A stretch of DNA of 26,205 bases from an uncultured Actinomycetes bacterium (GCA_903844585.1 CAIMUD010000106.1:1-26205), one strand, 5' to 3'. Positions 6,816 through 14,687 are shown, numbered from the stretch's first letter. The notes: generated by a model from the letters alone, not told the origin. Numbers and translations: made by a program.

Positions 6816-9154
6816 ACAAGTAACTGGTAAGAAGGGTTAAGAATTGTAAGAGCGCCTTCTTCTTCGCCGACCATTCCTTCTGCGCGAAGTTTTGAACCAA
6901 CTTCAAGTCCGGCAATTTCGCGGCGACCTAAGAACTGAAGCGTTACGCCTCCTGTTTGATCCCACACTTCTACTTCAAGCAGAGGCGCACCTCCACGAGG
7001 CGCGGTTTTAATGGAAGTTACTTGTCCCTGAACATGAGCGCGTTTTCTCCACTCAATTTCACCGATTGGAGTTACGTTCGCTTCGTAATGGCTAACCGGT
7101 TCAACCTGTCGCGTAATTTCTTTGGTTGCCTTTACGGGCGCAGGTTTTACCTTTGCTGTAACCCTTGAATCGTGTTTCTCATAAGTAGCTACTGCACTTC
7201 CTGAAGTTATTTTGTCGACGTCGAAAGGAACGATTGTCGCGACAACTCGTTGAAGTTGAGAGATTGGTGCTGCAATTTCTTCTGCTGTTTGGTCATGTAA
7301 TAAACGACCAAGGAAAGGAGAGTAAGAGCGACGTGGAAGAAGTAGCGTTAGTTCGATATCGCTTTTCTCTGTCATTCTTATTGCATAATCAACAGCGGAG
7401 TTAGCGATTCGTCGATCTGGGCAATCGATGAGTTCGAGAGTTACATCATCGAATGCGTTGGAAGTTGCCCAAGCGTGCGCGATATCTTCTGCGTGACGAT
7501 CATCAATAACAAAGTGGACGGCACTTAAATTGCGGGGCTTCAAACTGCGTGCGTAACGAATCGCGCCTAGAGTTGCAAGATCAACGTTATCAACGAGAAC
7601 AGTCACATCATGGCGAACAATTGCTGTTGCGCGTTCTTGTTCCTGGCGCACAGAGAGAGCGTCAAGTTCGCGAGTGTATTGGCGTCGAAGTCGAAGGAAT
7701 GTTGCGACCAATATCGGTGCAAGAACCAAGACCATCCATGCGCCTTCAGTAAATTTAACTACTGAAAAAATAAGTACGATTGCTAGGGAAACTGAGCCAG
7801 CGATTGAATTGATGACAACTCTTAGCTTCCAACCATTTGGCTTTGTGCGAAGAGAATGTCTTGTCATTCCAAATCCTGCGAGAGTAAATCCCGTAAATAC
7901 ACCGAGTGCATAGAACGCTACAAGGTGCTCTACCGATCCAGCAGTGATCAATACAAGTAATATTCCGCCACCCGATAGGAGAAGAATTCCATTTGAAAAA
8001 GCCAGACGGTGCCCACGCTTTGTTAACTGGCGTGGCAGGTAACCATCGGTGGCGACGAAATTACAAAGCAGTGGGAAAGCGCTATATGTTGTATTTGCGC
8101 CAGCAAAGAGAATAAGCATTGTCGCAAGCTGAACCAGAATAAACATTACAGTTCCAAATGAACCTGTTCCGACTGCTGCTTTTGCTATCTGTGAAATAAC
8201 AGTTGGGGTTCCAGATTCGTAAGGCATTGCATGAATACGATGCGCGAACCAAGAAACACCCAAGACGAGTGTTCCAAGAATCGAACTCATAACAACCAAA
8301 GTCCTCTTTGCATTAACGTGCTCTGGTTCGCGGAAAAGTGCCACACCATCAGAGATTGCTTCAAGTCCAGTCAGCGATGAACCACCATTTGCAAATGCAC
8401 GCAGGAGAATAAAAATTGATGCAAATGTAAGTAAGCCTTGCGCCTGTCCAACCTGAACCGCGCCTGGTAGACCCGTTGCGAGCACAGGAAGAGTTCCCTG
8501 TGAAAGTCTCCAGATTCCCATTCCAAAGACGATGAACATACTTCCGACGAAGAAGTATGTAGGAAATGCGAAAGCTTTTCCTGCTTCCTTAACGCCTCGC
8601 AAGTTTCCGTAAGTAAGTAAGGCAATCACTGCGAAGATCATCGGTAGTTTCCATGGGTCTAACGATGGGAAAGTTGAAATAATCGCTGCCACGCCAGCTG
8701 AAGATTGAATTGCTACCGTAACGATGTAATCAAGCATGAGAGCCACTGCTGCAATCTGGGCAAAAACGGGACCAAAGTTATCTCGCGCAACAATGTAGGC
8801 GCCGCCTGTTTTTGTGTAGACATCAATCACGTTGCGGTAAGACAAAGTAATTATTGTAAGAATTATCAGGACTATTGCAGTCATCGGCATCAAGATTGCA
8901 AAAGCTGCAAGACCAAATGCAGGCAACAACGCAATCAAAATCTGTTCGCTTCCATATGCTGAAGATGAAATACAGTCTGATGAAAGGATTCCGAGTGCGT
9001 AGCGTTTACTTAAACGTTGATGTCCAAGTGAGTGACGGTTAAGAGGGCCACCCAAAAGCGTTCGCTTTATTTTGTAGCTAAACGAATCTTTAAGATGTGC
9101 GTGATCCTGAAGTGCAACGGGCTGCGGAGCACCATCAGTCCAAGACTTTGCCAC
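6812..9154 (-). CDS. APC-family permease with C-terminal OB-fold domain
   Basis: This is a large (780-residue) membrane protein. Residues ~1-490 look like a 12-helix amino acid/polyamine/organocation transporter, with Ser-Ser-Ala-Tyr-Gly-Ser-Glu in helix 1 and Gly-Leu-Glu-Ala-Ile-Ser-Asp-Gly mid-protein. Residues ~510-640 form a soluble domain resembling universal-stress/nucleotide-binding folds. After a Lys/Pro/Val-rich linker, the last ~80 residues form an OB-like beta-barrel with Val-Gln-Gly-Gln-Val, Leu-Glu-Val-Glu-Val-Trp-Asp-Gln-Thr-Gly-Gly and Ile-Leu-Asn-Pro. In many actinobacteria a separate OB-fold gene lies near such a permease, so this may be a fusion of neighbours. The substrate is unknown. 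AAGGAG (minus, 9161-9166) lies six bases before GTG 9154, preferred over the in-frame TTG at 9157. It is convergent with tadA. Confidence 0.82.
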   Translation of the reverse strand: MAKSWTDGAPQPVALQDHAHLKDSFSYKIKRTLLGGPLNRHSLGHQRLSKRYALGILSSDCISSSAYGSEQILIALLPAFGLAAFAILMPMTAIVLIILTIITLSYRNVIDVYTKTGGAYIVARDNFGPVFAQIAAVALMLDYIVTVAIQSSAGVAAIISTFPSLDPWKLPMIFAVIALLTYGNLRGVKEAGKAFAFPTYFFVGSMFIVFGMGIWRLSQGTLPVLATGLPGAVQVGQAQGLLTFASIFILLRAFANGGSSLTGLEAISDGVALFREPEHVNAKRTLVVMSSILGTLVLGVSWFAHRIHAMPYESGTPTVISQIAKAAVGTGSFGTVMFILVQLATMLILFAGANTTYSAFPLLCNFVATDGYLPRQLTKRGHRLAFSNGILLLSGGGILLVLITAGSVEHLVAFYALGVFTGFTLAGFGMTRHSLRTKPNGWKLRVVINSIAGSVSLAIVLIFSVVKFTEGAWMVLVLAPILVATFLRLRRQYTRELDALSVRQEQERATAIVRHDVTVLVDNVDLATLGAIRYARSLKPRNLSAVHFVIDDRHAEDIAHAWATSNAFDDVTLELIDCPDRRIANSAVDYAIRMTEKSDIELTLLLPRRSYSPFLGRLLHDQTAEEIAAPISQLQRVVATIVPFDVDKITSGSAVATYEKHDSRVTAKVKPAPVKATKEITRQVEPVSHYEANVTPIGEIEWRKRAHVQGQVTSIKTAPRGGAPLLEVEVWDQTGGVTLQFLGRREIAGLEVGSKLRAEGMVGEEEGALTILNPSYQLLV

Positions 9155-9160
9155 CAATAT

Positions 9161-9166
9161 CTCCTT
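9161..9166 (-). promoter_or_regulatory. Shine-Dalgarno of permease gene (AAGGAG)
   Basis: AAGGAG on the minus strand is six bases from GTG 9154 and only three from TTG 9157, so it decides for the GTG start. A TAGAAT box lies further upstream at 9179-9184 (minus strand), giving a short leader. Confidence 0.6.
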
Positions 9167-9202
9167 AATTAGTGTGCTTATTCTATGCGCAATCAGTTCT
9201 CT

Positions 9203-10132
9203 TTATGCGCTCACCGAATCCAATTCGCTTATTTGGTTGGCATTCAACGCCACGATTGGAAGTAATTCCATAAGTTGGTCCACAGTTCGGGCGCTGGCAA
9301 TCGGAACTGAATTGTGTCCTCTTAGCCATGCAAGGGCGACTGCAGAAATTGTCGTATTGAGAGCGCTGGCGATTTCTTCAAGTTTTGTTACGACGCCGTA
9401 TCCGCGATCATGAAGATATTTTGAAACTGATTCAGAGCGAGCCGAATCAACACTTTTGCCTGGGCGGTACTTTCCAGTTAGAAACCCACTTGCTAATCCG
9501 TAATATGGGATAGACGAAATACCAAGTTCCTTTGCAACTGGTGCAACATCGTTTTCGAATTCAGTTCTTTCCATAAGATTGTAATGGCTCTGAATAGCTA
9601 CAAAGTGTGGCAAATTATTTTCTTTACTAATTTTGGAAGCCTCCAGCAATCGAGCACCCGTGTAATTTGAAGCCCCAATTACATGAACCTTGCCGGATTT
9701 AATCACCTCGCCATAAGCTCCAAGAGTTTCTTCAAGAGGAATAGTTTCGTCATCTGCATGAGAGTAGTAAAGATCAATGTGATCACTTTGCAGTCGCCGT
9801 AATGAGTCATCAAGTGCGGATTTAATATTTGCCGCTGACAAGCCAGGCCGCGTCGAAAGTTTTGATACTTTTGTTGCAATTACAATTTGATGTCTATTTC
9901 CGCGAGCTTTCATCCAGTTACCAATTATGGTTTCGCTTTCGCCACCCTTATTTCCAGGTTTCCATTCTGAATAAACATCAGCGGTATCAATGAAATTTCC
10001 ACCCGCTTCGAAATATGCATCTAAAACTGCAAAAGATTCCTCTTGATCGGCTGACCATCCAAAGACATTTCCCCCAAGGCAGAGTGGAAAGACTTCAAGA
10101 TTTGTATTTATAAGTTTCGTGAAACCGCCCAT
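9203..10132 (-). CDS. aldo/keto reductase
   Basis: This is a 309-residue NADP(H)-dependent TIM-barrel oxidoreductase with unknown substrate. The catalytic tetrad is visible: Asp and Tyr in Phe-Ile-Asp-Thr-Ala-Asp-Val-Tyr-Ser, Lys in Ile-Ala-Thr-Lys-Val, and His in Leu-Tyr-Tyr-Ser-His-Ala-Asp. The cofactor-side Ile-Gly-Ala-Ser-Asn-Tyr and a late Ile-Ala-Ser-Ala-Arg-Thr, where 2'-phosphate contacts lie, are also present. It looks closest to the YajO/general stress protein 69-like group. ATG 10132 is preceded by AAGGAG (minus, 10142-10147) and a consensus TATAAT (minus, 10168-10173), so it has a conventional leadered promoter. It is divergent from the cytochrome operon and ends 48 bases before the permease start. 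Confidence 0.9.
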   Translation of the reverse strand: MGGFTKLINTNLEVFPLCLGGNVFGWSADQEESFAVLDAYFEAGGNFIDTADVYSEWKPGNKGGESETIIGNWMKARGNRHQIVIATKVSKLSTRPGLSAANIKSALDDSLRRLQSDHIDLYYSHADDETIPLEETLGAYGEVIKSGKVHVIGASNYTGARLLEASKISKENNLPHFVAIQSHYNLMERTEFENDVAPVAKELGISSIPYYGLASGFLTGKYRPGKSVDSARSESVSKYLHDRGYGVVTKLEEIASALNTTISAVALAWLRGHNSVPIASARTVDQLMELLPIVALNANQISELDSVSA

Positions 10133-10167
10133 TGCTTAACGCTCCTTTTAGCGCAAAATCTACTCAG

Positions 10168-10173
10168 ATTATA
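10168..10173 (-). promoter_or_regulatory. consensus -10 box TATAAT, aldo/keto reductase promoter
   Basis: A perfect TATAAT on the minus strand would start transcription about 28 bases before the ATG at 10132, leaving room for AAGGAG at 10142-10147. No clear -35 hexamer is seen. Confidence 0.6.
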
Positions 10174-10193
10174 TTTCCAAGAAGCATTTGATA

Positions 10194-10205
10194 AGTGCTA
10201 GCACT
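10194..10205. promoter_or_regulatory. 12-base perfect palindrome AGTGCTAGCACT, possible operator
   Basis: It lies in the 151-base divergent region between the aldo/keto reductase and the cytochrome operon, about 20 bases upstream of the reductase -10 box. One arm reads as a CIRCE half site (TAGCACTC), but the second CIRCE arm is absent. The regulator is unknown. Confidence 0.3.
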
Positions 10206-10255
10206 CAAGAGAATTTTTCTTCAGTGTATTTACTTCCAATTACTAGGCAAAAGCG

Positions 10256-10261
10256 TACCCT
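10256..10261 (+). promoter_or_regulatory. -10 box of cytochrome operon (TACCCT)
   Basis: TACCCT would start transcription near 10268, leaving a leader of about 16 bases that contains AAGGGGG at 10273-10279, five bases before ATG 10284. Confidence 0.45.
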
Positions 10262-10283
10262 GCTAATAGAGCAAGGGGGATTC

Positions 10284-10442
10284 ATGCAAAGCGCACTTAT
10301 TAATCTAAATCATCCAGCCCATTATTTTACTTTTGGGCCAATTTCAATCTCAATTGGGAATGCAGTAATTATCGGAGTCATGATCGCAATTTTTGCGATT
10401 GCACTCTTTCTACCGTTTCCACATTCGAAGGAAAATCGATAA
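10284..10442 (+). CDS. small single-pass membrane protein of cytochrome operon
   Basis: A 52-residue protein with one transmembrane helix at about residues 20-43, a short polar N-terminus containing His-Pro-Ala-His, and a basic-acidic C-terminal tail (His-Ser-Lys-Glu-Asn-Arg). I do not recognise a named family. An in-frame ATG exists at 10188, but ATG 10284 is clearly preferred: AAGGGGG lies five bases upstream and the extension would cover the promoter. Its TAA overlaps the next ATG by one base (TAATG), so it is translationally coupled to the cytochrome b6-like gene. Small single-helix subunits are common in cytochrome b complexes, so an accessory subunit is the likely role (inference). Confidence 0.75.
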   Translation: MQSALINLNHPAHYFTFGPISISIGNAVIIGVMIAIFAIALFLPFPHSKENR

Positions 10443-11059
10443 TGAGTACTTCATGGACAGCACGCGTCAGAAGGGCAACTCTTGAGAGTTACAAACCAGA
10501 AGACCTCTTGCCAGATACACAACCGGCATATGTTTCCTCATGGATTTATATATTTGGAGTTGCGACAATTGCAGCTTTTGTAGCGCTCTTTGCAACAGGA
10601 CTGGTACTTACTTTAGAAGGCCCGTCCTGGTGGCACACATCGAGTATTGGCCACTATGTGAATTCAATGCACCTTTGGAGCGTTGAACTATTTTTTGTAT
10701 TTATGGTTGTTCACCTTTGGGGAAAATTCTGGATGGCGGCTTGGCGCGGAAAGCGCACAGCTACATGGGTAACTGGCGTAATTGCATTTATGGCATCAAT
10801 TGTCACCGCTTTTACCGGGTACTTAATCCAGACAAATTTTGATTCTCAATGGATTTCAACGGAAGCGAAAGATGGTTTTAACTCCATAGGAGTTGGTGCA
10901 TTTTTTAATGCTCTAAATACAGGCCAGGCAATTCTGTTGCACGTCGCTCTTCTTCCACTGGTCCTAGGGGCAATCGTTGTCTGGCACATACTTTTAATTA
11001 GAAGAAATGGTGTCGTAGTACCAATTGATAGTGATTCAACTTTGAATGGCGGTAATTAA
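10442..11059 (+). CDS. cytochrome b6-like four-helix diheme protein
   Basis: This 205-residue membrane protein has the N-terminal four-helix bundle of cytochrome b. Two heme-ligand pairs are visible: His77 and His91 in helix B (14 apart) and His167 and His182 in helix D (15 apart). The 15-residue spacing in helix D is the cytochrome b6 pattern. Helix A carries Gly39 and Gly53, helix C Gly112 and Gly126, the heme-packing glycines of the family. The end of helix C (Gly-Tyr-Leu-Ile-Gln) parallels b6. No cysteine is present, so there is no b6f-type extra heme c linkage. The protein ends after helix D; the C-terminal half is a separate next gene. It likely moves electrons between a quinol and an unknown partner. 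GAAGGA lies at 10427-10432, upstream of the ATG. Confidence 0.85.
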   Translation: MSTSWTARVRRATLESYKPEDLLPDTQPAYVSSWIYIFGVATIAAFVALFATGLVLTLEGPSWWHTSSIGHYVNSMHLWSVELFFVFMVVHLWGKFWMAAWRGKRTATWVTGVIAFMASIVTAFTGYLIQTNFDSQWISTEAKDGFNSIGVGAFFNALNTGQAILLHVALLPLVLGAIVVWHILLIRRNGVVVPIDSDSTLNGGN

Positions 11060-11060
11060 C

Positions 11061-11993
11061 ATGGTTGTTAAATTTGATCCAGCGAAGAAATGGAACGGTC
11101 CTAATCGGCCATACGATTTAGTAAAAGAGTTTGTAGTGGCAATAATTGCCGTGGGTGTACTCGCAGCTGGACTTGCATTTGTTTTTAGTTCACCCGATGA
11201 ACCAGCGCTGACTCTTAAATCATGGGCAATTGCAAACCCTGCAGATTTTGTTCAAACCGCTACAGGTGAGCTTGCCGGAACAACCACTTCGGCAAGTTAT
11301 GGCCCTCCATATAACAACGCTGCTTCGGGCCAACACTTTGGAATTCTTAAGTTGCAGGATTGGGCTGGAGTTCGTATCCCTATTGATCCTGCAAAATCTT
11401 TTGTACTAGAACCACTCATGCTTTTCAACGATGCATCTGCGAAAGCCGCTGTAGCAAGCTGGAATCTAACAAGTGCGGATCAACAAAATAAGTGGGCAAC
11501 TGCCTATGCAGAAGTTCTGGGAAAATCACCGCAAGCTACCTCTATCGCGGATCCAAATAATCTATTCGGTCCAGTACCAACACTTATTTCATCGCTGATG
11601 AATATGGCACAAGCTGGAGCGCTAGATGGCGCCCTTGCTACAAGTGATACAACGCTGCCAACAAATTTTACAAAACCGTTAATGTTTTTAGCAGACAGTG
11701 AAGGATACTTTGCGGCTAAAGCCGAAGAGGAACACTTAGCTGGAGAACAGTGGGGAGTTATGAATGAAACTGGTTCATGGCCAGGACAATCATGGTTATG
11801 GCTCTTTTCTTTCTGGTATCAAGTAGATCCATTCAAATCTTCTGATAACGCAGACACACTTGTTATGTTGCTGATGGGAGTACTTACATTGGGATTAGCT
11901 CTAGTGCCATTCATCCCTGTGTTAAATAAGATTCCATACAAGATTCCGATTCACCGATTAATTTGGCGGAATTGGTACAAGAAGGGTTACTAA
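11061..11993 (+). CDS. cytochrome b subunit-IV-like protein with large extracytoplasmic insert
   Basis: A 310-residue protein with a hydrophobic helix at about 23-43 and another at about 265-287, separated by about 220 mainly polar residues that should lie outside the membrane. The start (Lys-Trp-Asn-Gly-Pro-Asn-Arg-Pro-Tyr-Asp-Leu before helix 1, then Ser-Ser-Pro-Asp-Glu-Pro after it) resembles helix E and its following loop in subunit IV or cytochrome b C-terminal domains. The quinol-site Pro-Glu-Trp-Tyr motif is not found; Trp-Leu-Trp-Leu-Phe-Ser-Phe-Trp-Tyr at 245-253 is the nearest aromatic stretch. No heme-binding Cys-x-x-Cys-His occurs. ATG 11046 is also in frame and overlaps the previous gene. 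It probably pairs with the b6-like protein. I do not know the function of the insert. Confidence 0.65.
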   Translation: MVVKFDPAKKWNGPNRPYDLVKEFVVAIIAVGVLAAGLAFVFSSPDEPALTLKSWAIANPADFVQTATGELAGTTTSASYGPPYNNAASGQHFGILKLQDWAGVRIPIDPAKSFVLEPLMLFNDASAKAAVASWNLTSADQQNKWATAYAEVLGKSPQATSIADPNNLFGPVPTLISSLMNMAQAGALDGALATSDTTLPTNFTKPLMFLADSEGYFAAKAEEEHLAGEQWGVMNETGSWPGQSWLWLFSFWYQVDPFKSSDNADTLVMLLMGVLTLGLALVPFIPVLNKIPYKIPIHRLIWRNWYKKGY

Positions 11994-12016
11994 AGGGCGG
12001 CTGCGAAATTGCTCTG

Positions 12017-12101
12017 CGGAGGATGAGGGATTTGAACCCTCGAAAGGTTGCCCTTTACACGCTTTCCAAGCGTGCGCACTCGGCCGCTATGCGAATCCTC
12101 C
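12017..12101 (-). tRNA. tRNA-Ser (anticodon GGA)
   Basis: Reading the minus strand, GGAGGAT (12095-12101) pairs with ATCCTCC (12018-12024), followed by discriminator G at 12017. The anticodon stem CACGC/GCGTG encloses a seven-base loop with GGA (12065-12067), which reads UCC and UCU. A long variable arm (AAGG/CCTT stem) and a T arm GAGGG-TTCAAAT-CCCTC identify a class II serine tRNA. CCA is not encoded. It reads toward the cytochrome operon and is convergent with it. Confidence 0.95.
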
Positions 12102-12125
12102 AGCGCTAGTAAAACCAGCGTGTGA

Positions 12126-12131
12126 ACTCTA
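12126..12131 (-). promoter_or_regulatory. -10 box of tRNA-Ser promoter (TAGAGT)
   Basis: TAGAGT on the minus strand lies 24 bases before the mature tRNA 5' end, leaving a short leader for RNase P removal. Confidence 0.35.
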
Positions 12132-12145
12132 TCGGTGCCAATAAC

Positions 12146-12151
12146 TATGCT
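12146..12151 (+). promoter_or_regulatory. -10 box of SRP RNA gene (TATGCT)
   Basis: TATGCT ends six bases before 12158, exactly where the 5' end of the SRP RNA terminal helix begins, so promoter and RNA boundaries agree. Confidence 0.6.
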
Positions 12152-12157
12152 TTACCC

Positions 12158-12246
12158 AGATCCCTCACGCGGCGCTATCGCGCCAAACTCCCCCAGGGTA
12201 GGAATACAGCAAGGGTAGGCGCGCTCTAACGGGTGCGTGAGGGGTC
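12158..12246 (+). ncRNA. ffs: signal recognition particle RNA (4.5S-type)
   Basis: The conserved SRP domain IV is visible: CCCAGGGTAGGAATACAGC followed by AAGGGTAGG at 12192-12219. It contains the GGAA tetraloop and the asymmetric loop that binds Ffh. A terminal helix pairs CCCTCACGC (12162-12170) with GCGTGAGGG (12235-12243), and an inner helix pairs CGCGCC (12179-12184) with GGCGCG (12218-12223). The length of about 89 bases matches the small bacterial SRP RNA without an Alu domain. Its place beside tRNA-Ser and upstream of dnaX fits actinobacterial gene order. Ends are set by pairing and the -10 box, so they are uncertain by a few bases. Confidence 0.9.
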
Positions 12247-12269
12247 CTCTTAGCAAAGTTCAAAATTAA

Positions 12270-12300
12270 ATGTAGAGTCACAAACTGTATGTAGGGTCAC
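12270..12300 (+). repeat. two 12-base direct repeats ATGTAGAGTCAC / ATGTAGGGTCAC
   Basis: The copies are at 12270-12281 and 12289-12300, differ at one base and start 19 bases apart, in the leader between SRP RNA and dnaX. Each contains TGTAGNGT, which also fits an extended TANNNT -10 box, so they may be tandem dnaX promoters or a repeated protein-binding site. Confidence 0.5.
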
Positions 12301-12342
12301 GATGAGTTCCCTACGAGATGTACCGAGTAGAGAGTTGTAAAG

Positions 12343-14052
12343 ATGTCGCTAGCGCTTTATAGAAAATACCGCCCATCGGTATTTGCAGATGTCATCGGAC
12401 AAGATCATGTAACTGTCCCGCTCTCCAACGCTCTTACATCTGGAAAAACAAATCACGCATATTTATTTAGCGGTCCACGCGGATGCGGAAAAACTTCGAG
12501 CGCTCGCATTATGGCGCGCTCACTCAACTGTGAAAAAGGCCCAACGCCAACTCCGTGCGGTGAATGTCAATCTTGTAAAGATTTAGTAGCAAATGGTCCG
12601 GGTTCACTCGATGTTATCGAACTCGATGCCGCCACCCACGGACTTGTAGATGATGCGCGCGAACTTCGCGATAAAGCGTTCTTTGCACCAGTACAGAGTC
12701 AATACAAGATTTATATCATTGATGAAGCGCATCAACTTGGGCCGGGTGCAGCGAATGCACTTCTTAAAGTTGTTGAAGAACCACCTCCTCACGTTATCTT
12801 TATCTTTGCAACAACTGAGCCAGAGAAGTTAATTTCAACTATTCGCTCTCGTACACATCACTATCCATTCCGATTAGTGCCACCTGGAATTCTTGCCGCT
12901 CACTTAGAAAAAATTTGTGCAGCCGAAGGAGTAAAGGTTGCCAAGGGAGTTATCCCACTCGTTGTGCGCGCAAGTGGAGGATCTGTTCGTGATGCTCTCT
13001 CTGTACTTGGCCAACTTCTGGCAGGTGCCGGAAGCGATGGCGTGAGCTATGAAATCGCAATTCAACTTCTTGGGTTTACAGATAGCGCTCTTTTAGATGA
13101 CGCGATGGACGCACTTGCAGCGCGAGATGGGGCAACGCTCTTCCAAACTGTTGATCGTGTAATCGAATCAGGTCATGATCCACGTCGCTTCGCCAGTGAC
13201 TTACTGGAACGCCTTCGTGACTTAATGATTGTGGATGCCCTTGCCGCAACGAACGCAAATTCAATTTTGCGCGAACTTCCGGATGACCAGTTGGAGAGAA
13301 TGCGCACGCAAGCCCAGAACATTGGTGCTGCAAATCTTTCTCGTGCGGCAGATATTGCAGCAGAGGGGTTGACCCAGATGCGTGGTGCAACTGCGCCAAG
13401 ACTAATTCTCGAACTTATTTGCGGCCGCATACTTTTGCCGGGTGGAGATAAATCAGAAGCCGGTTTGCTCTCTCGTATCGAGCGACTTGAAAGAGTAGAT
13501 GGCATTGCAGCTCCAGTGGCAGCGCCGGTTAAAGTTGCCGAAGTAGAAAAGCCAATGGCACAGGTTGCACCTGTCGAAGCAAAGGTTGCACCCGAAAAAC
13601 CAGTTGTTGAAAAACCAGTTGCTGAAAAACCAAAGGCAAAAGTTGAAAAAGTAGATTCAATGGATGTTGGCGCACTGCGTCGCATGTGGCCAGATGTTAT
13701 TGAAAATGTAAAGAAGCGTCGCAGACTTACCTGGTCGCTCCTTAGCGCGAGTGCGCAAATAATTGCAGTAGATGACAAGGCAATAACGATTGGAATTGTT
13801 AACGCCGGCGCGCGAGATTCATTTGTGCGTTCAGAGTCTGAAGAAATTCTGCGTCAAGCATTTATTGAAGTCGTTGGCCTTGATCGAAAGATAGAAGTTG
13901 TTGTGGATCCATCTATCGATGTAAACACCACTCCAGAAACTCGAGCTGTCCAAAAGGATGAAAGACGCTCGGATACAGATTTACTTAGTGGAGCTGCGCT
14001 ATTGGCCGCCGAACTTGGAGCACAAGTAATTAGTGAAAAGGCGCACGAATAG
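12343..14052 (+). CDS. dnaX: DNA polymerase III gamma/tau subunit
   Basis: This is the clamp-loader ATPase of the replicative polymerase, loading the beta clamp and linking polymerase cores. The AAA+ domain has Walker A Gly-Pro-Arg-Gly-Cys-Gly-Lys-Thr at 44-51, a zinc site of Cys63, Cys72, Cys75 and Cys78, and Asp-Glu-Ala-His Walker B/DExH. The clamp-loader lid and collar follow to about residue 360. A Pro/Val/Glu/Lys linker with 5-residue Glu-Lys-Pro-Val-x repeats precedes a C-terminal domain to residue 569. No slippery A-run for frameshifted gamma was seen around the end of the AAA+ region. The stop overlaps recR GTG by one base. The usual ybaB gene between dnaX and recR is missing. Confidence 0.95.
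   Translation: MSLALYRKYRPSVFADVIGQDHVTVPLSNALTSGKTNHAYLFSGPRGCGKTSSARIMARSLNCEKGPTPTPCGECQSCKDLVANGPGSLDVIELDAATHGLVDDARELRDKAFFAPVQSQYKIYIIDEAHQLGPGAANALLKVVEEPPPHVIFIFATTEPEKLISTIRSRTHHYPFRLVPPGILAAHLEKICAAEGVKVAKGVIPLVVRASGGSVRDALSVLGQLLAGAGSDGVSYEIAIQLLGFTDSALLDDAMDALAARDGATLFQTVDRVIESGHDPRRFASDLLERLRDLMIVDALAATNANSILRELPDDQLERMRTQAQNIGAANLSRAADIAAEGLTQMRGATAPRLILELICGRILLPGGDKSEAGLLSRIERLERVDGIAAPVAAPVKVAEVEKPMAQVAPVEAKVAPEKPVVEKPVAEKPKAKVEKVDSMDVGALRRMWPDVIENVKKRRRLTWSLLSASAQIIAVDDKAITIGIVNAGARDSFVRSESEEILRQAFIEVVGLDRKIEVVVDPSIDVNTTPETRAVQKDERRSDTDLLSGAALLAAELGAQVISEKAHE
13594..13635 (+). repeat. 15-base tandem repeat in dnaX linker
   Basis: GAAAAACCAGTT recurs at 13594 and 13609, with a partial third copy (GAAAAACCA) at 13624, a 15-base period encoding Glu-Lys-Pro-Val-x. 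It lies in the flexible linker of DnaX, where length changes should be tolerated. Confidence 0.7.
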
Positions 14053-14663
14053 TGAGTACCGGAATGTATGAAGGAGCCATACAAGATCTAATTGATGCCC
14101 TCGGTCGCCTTCCTGGAATTGGCCCCAAGAGCGCCCAGCGCATTGCTTTTCATATTCTTCAAGCAGATGGAGACGTTGCACTTAGTCTTGTAGAAGCAAT
14201 TCGTACAGTTAAAGAGCGAGTTAAATTCTGCGAACAATGTGGCAATGTTTCGGAAGAAACAGATTGCCGAATCTGCCGTGATCCAAGGCGTGATCCATCA
14301 CAGATTTGCGTTGTCGAAGAAAGCAAAGATGTCATCGCAATCGAACGCACACGCGAATTCCGCGGTAGGTATCACGTCCTCGGCGGAGCAATTAGCCCGA
14401 TCGATGGAATCGGCCCAGATCAGCTTCGCATTCGCGAACTAATGCAAAGGCTTTCAGATTCAAATATCTCCGAAGTTATTTTGGCTACTGACCCAAATCT
14501 TGAAGGCGAAGCTACAGCTACCTATCTGGCGCGAATGATTAAACCTCTTGGCTTAAAGGTCTCTAGGTTGGCAAGTGGGCTTCCAGTTGGCGGCGACCTT
14601 GAATATGCCGATGAGGTCACTCTTGGGCGTGCATTTGAGGGGCGTCGCAACATAGAGAGTTAG
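14052..14663 (+). CDS. recR: recombination mediator protein RecR
   Basis: RecR acts with RecF/RecO to load RecA on SSB-coated DNA at gaps. The 203-residue protein has a helix-hairpin-helix Leu-Pro-Gly-Ile-Gly-Pro-Lys-Ser-Ala, a Cys4 zinc site (Cys60, Cys63, Cys72, Cys75), and a Toprim domain beginning Val-Val-Glu-Glu with Asp-Pro-Asn later, followed by the Walker-like Gly-Gly-Asp-Leu-Glu-Tyr-Ala-Asp-Glu end. GTG 14052 overlaps the dnaX stop as TAGTG, suggesting coupling. ATG 14064 gives an N-terminus (Met-Tyr-Glu-Gly) closer to actinobacterial RecR and may be the true start. lysC and asd follow on the same strand. Confidence 0.93.
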   Translation: MSTGMYEGAIQDLIDALGRLPGIGPKSAQRIAFHILQADGDVALSLVEAIRTVKERVKFCEQCGNVSEETDCRICRDPRRDPSQICVVEESKDVIAIERTREFRGRYHVLGGAISPIDGIGPDQLRIRELMQRLSDSNISEVILATDPNLEGEATATYLARMIKPLGLKVSRLASGLPVGGDLEYADEVTLGRAFEGRRNIES

Positions 14664-14687
14664 TCTCACTATTTGGATGAGCGGCAG

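Noticed and set aside
10197..10205. CIRCE element for HrcA
   Set aside because: Only one arm (TAGCACTC) is present; the second arm nine bases away is missing and neighbouring genes are not chaperones.
13173..13778. 201-codon open frame on the minus strand
   Set aside because: It lies entirely antisense to dnaX and has a low-complexity Ser/Thr/Phe composition that mirrors the Glu/Lys/Pro linker; dnaX is certain.
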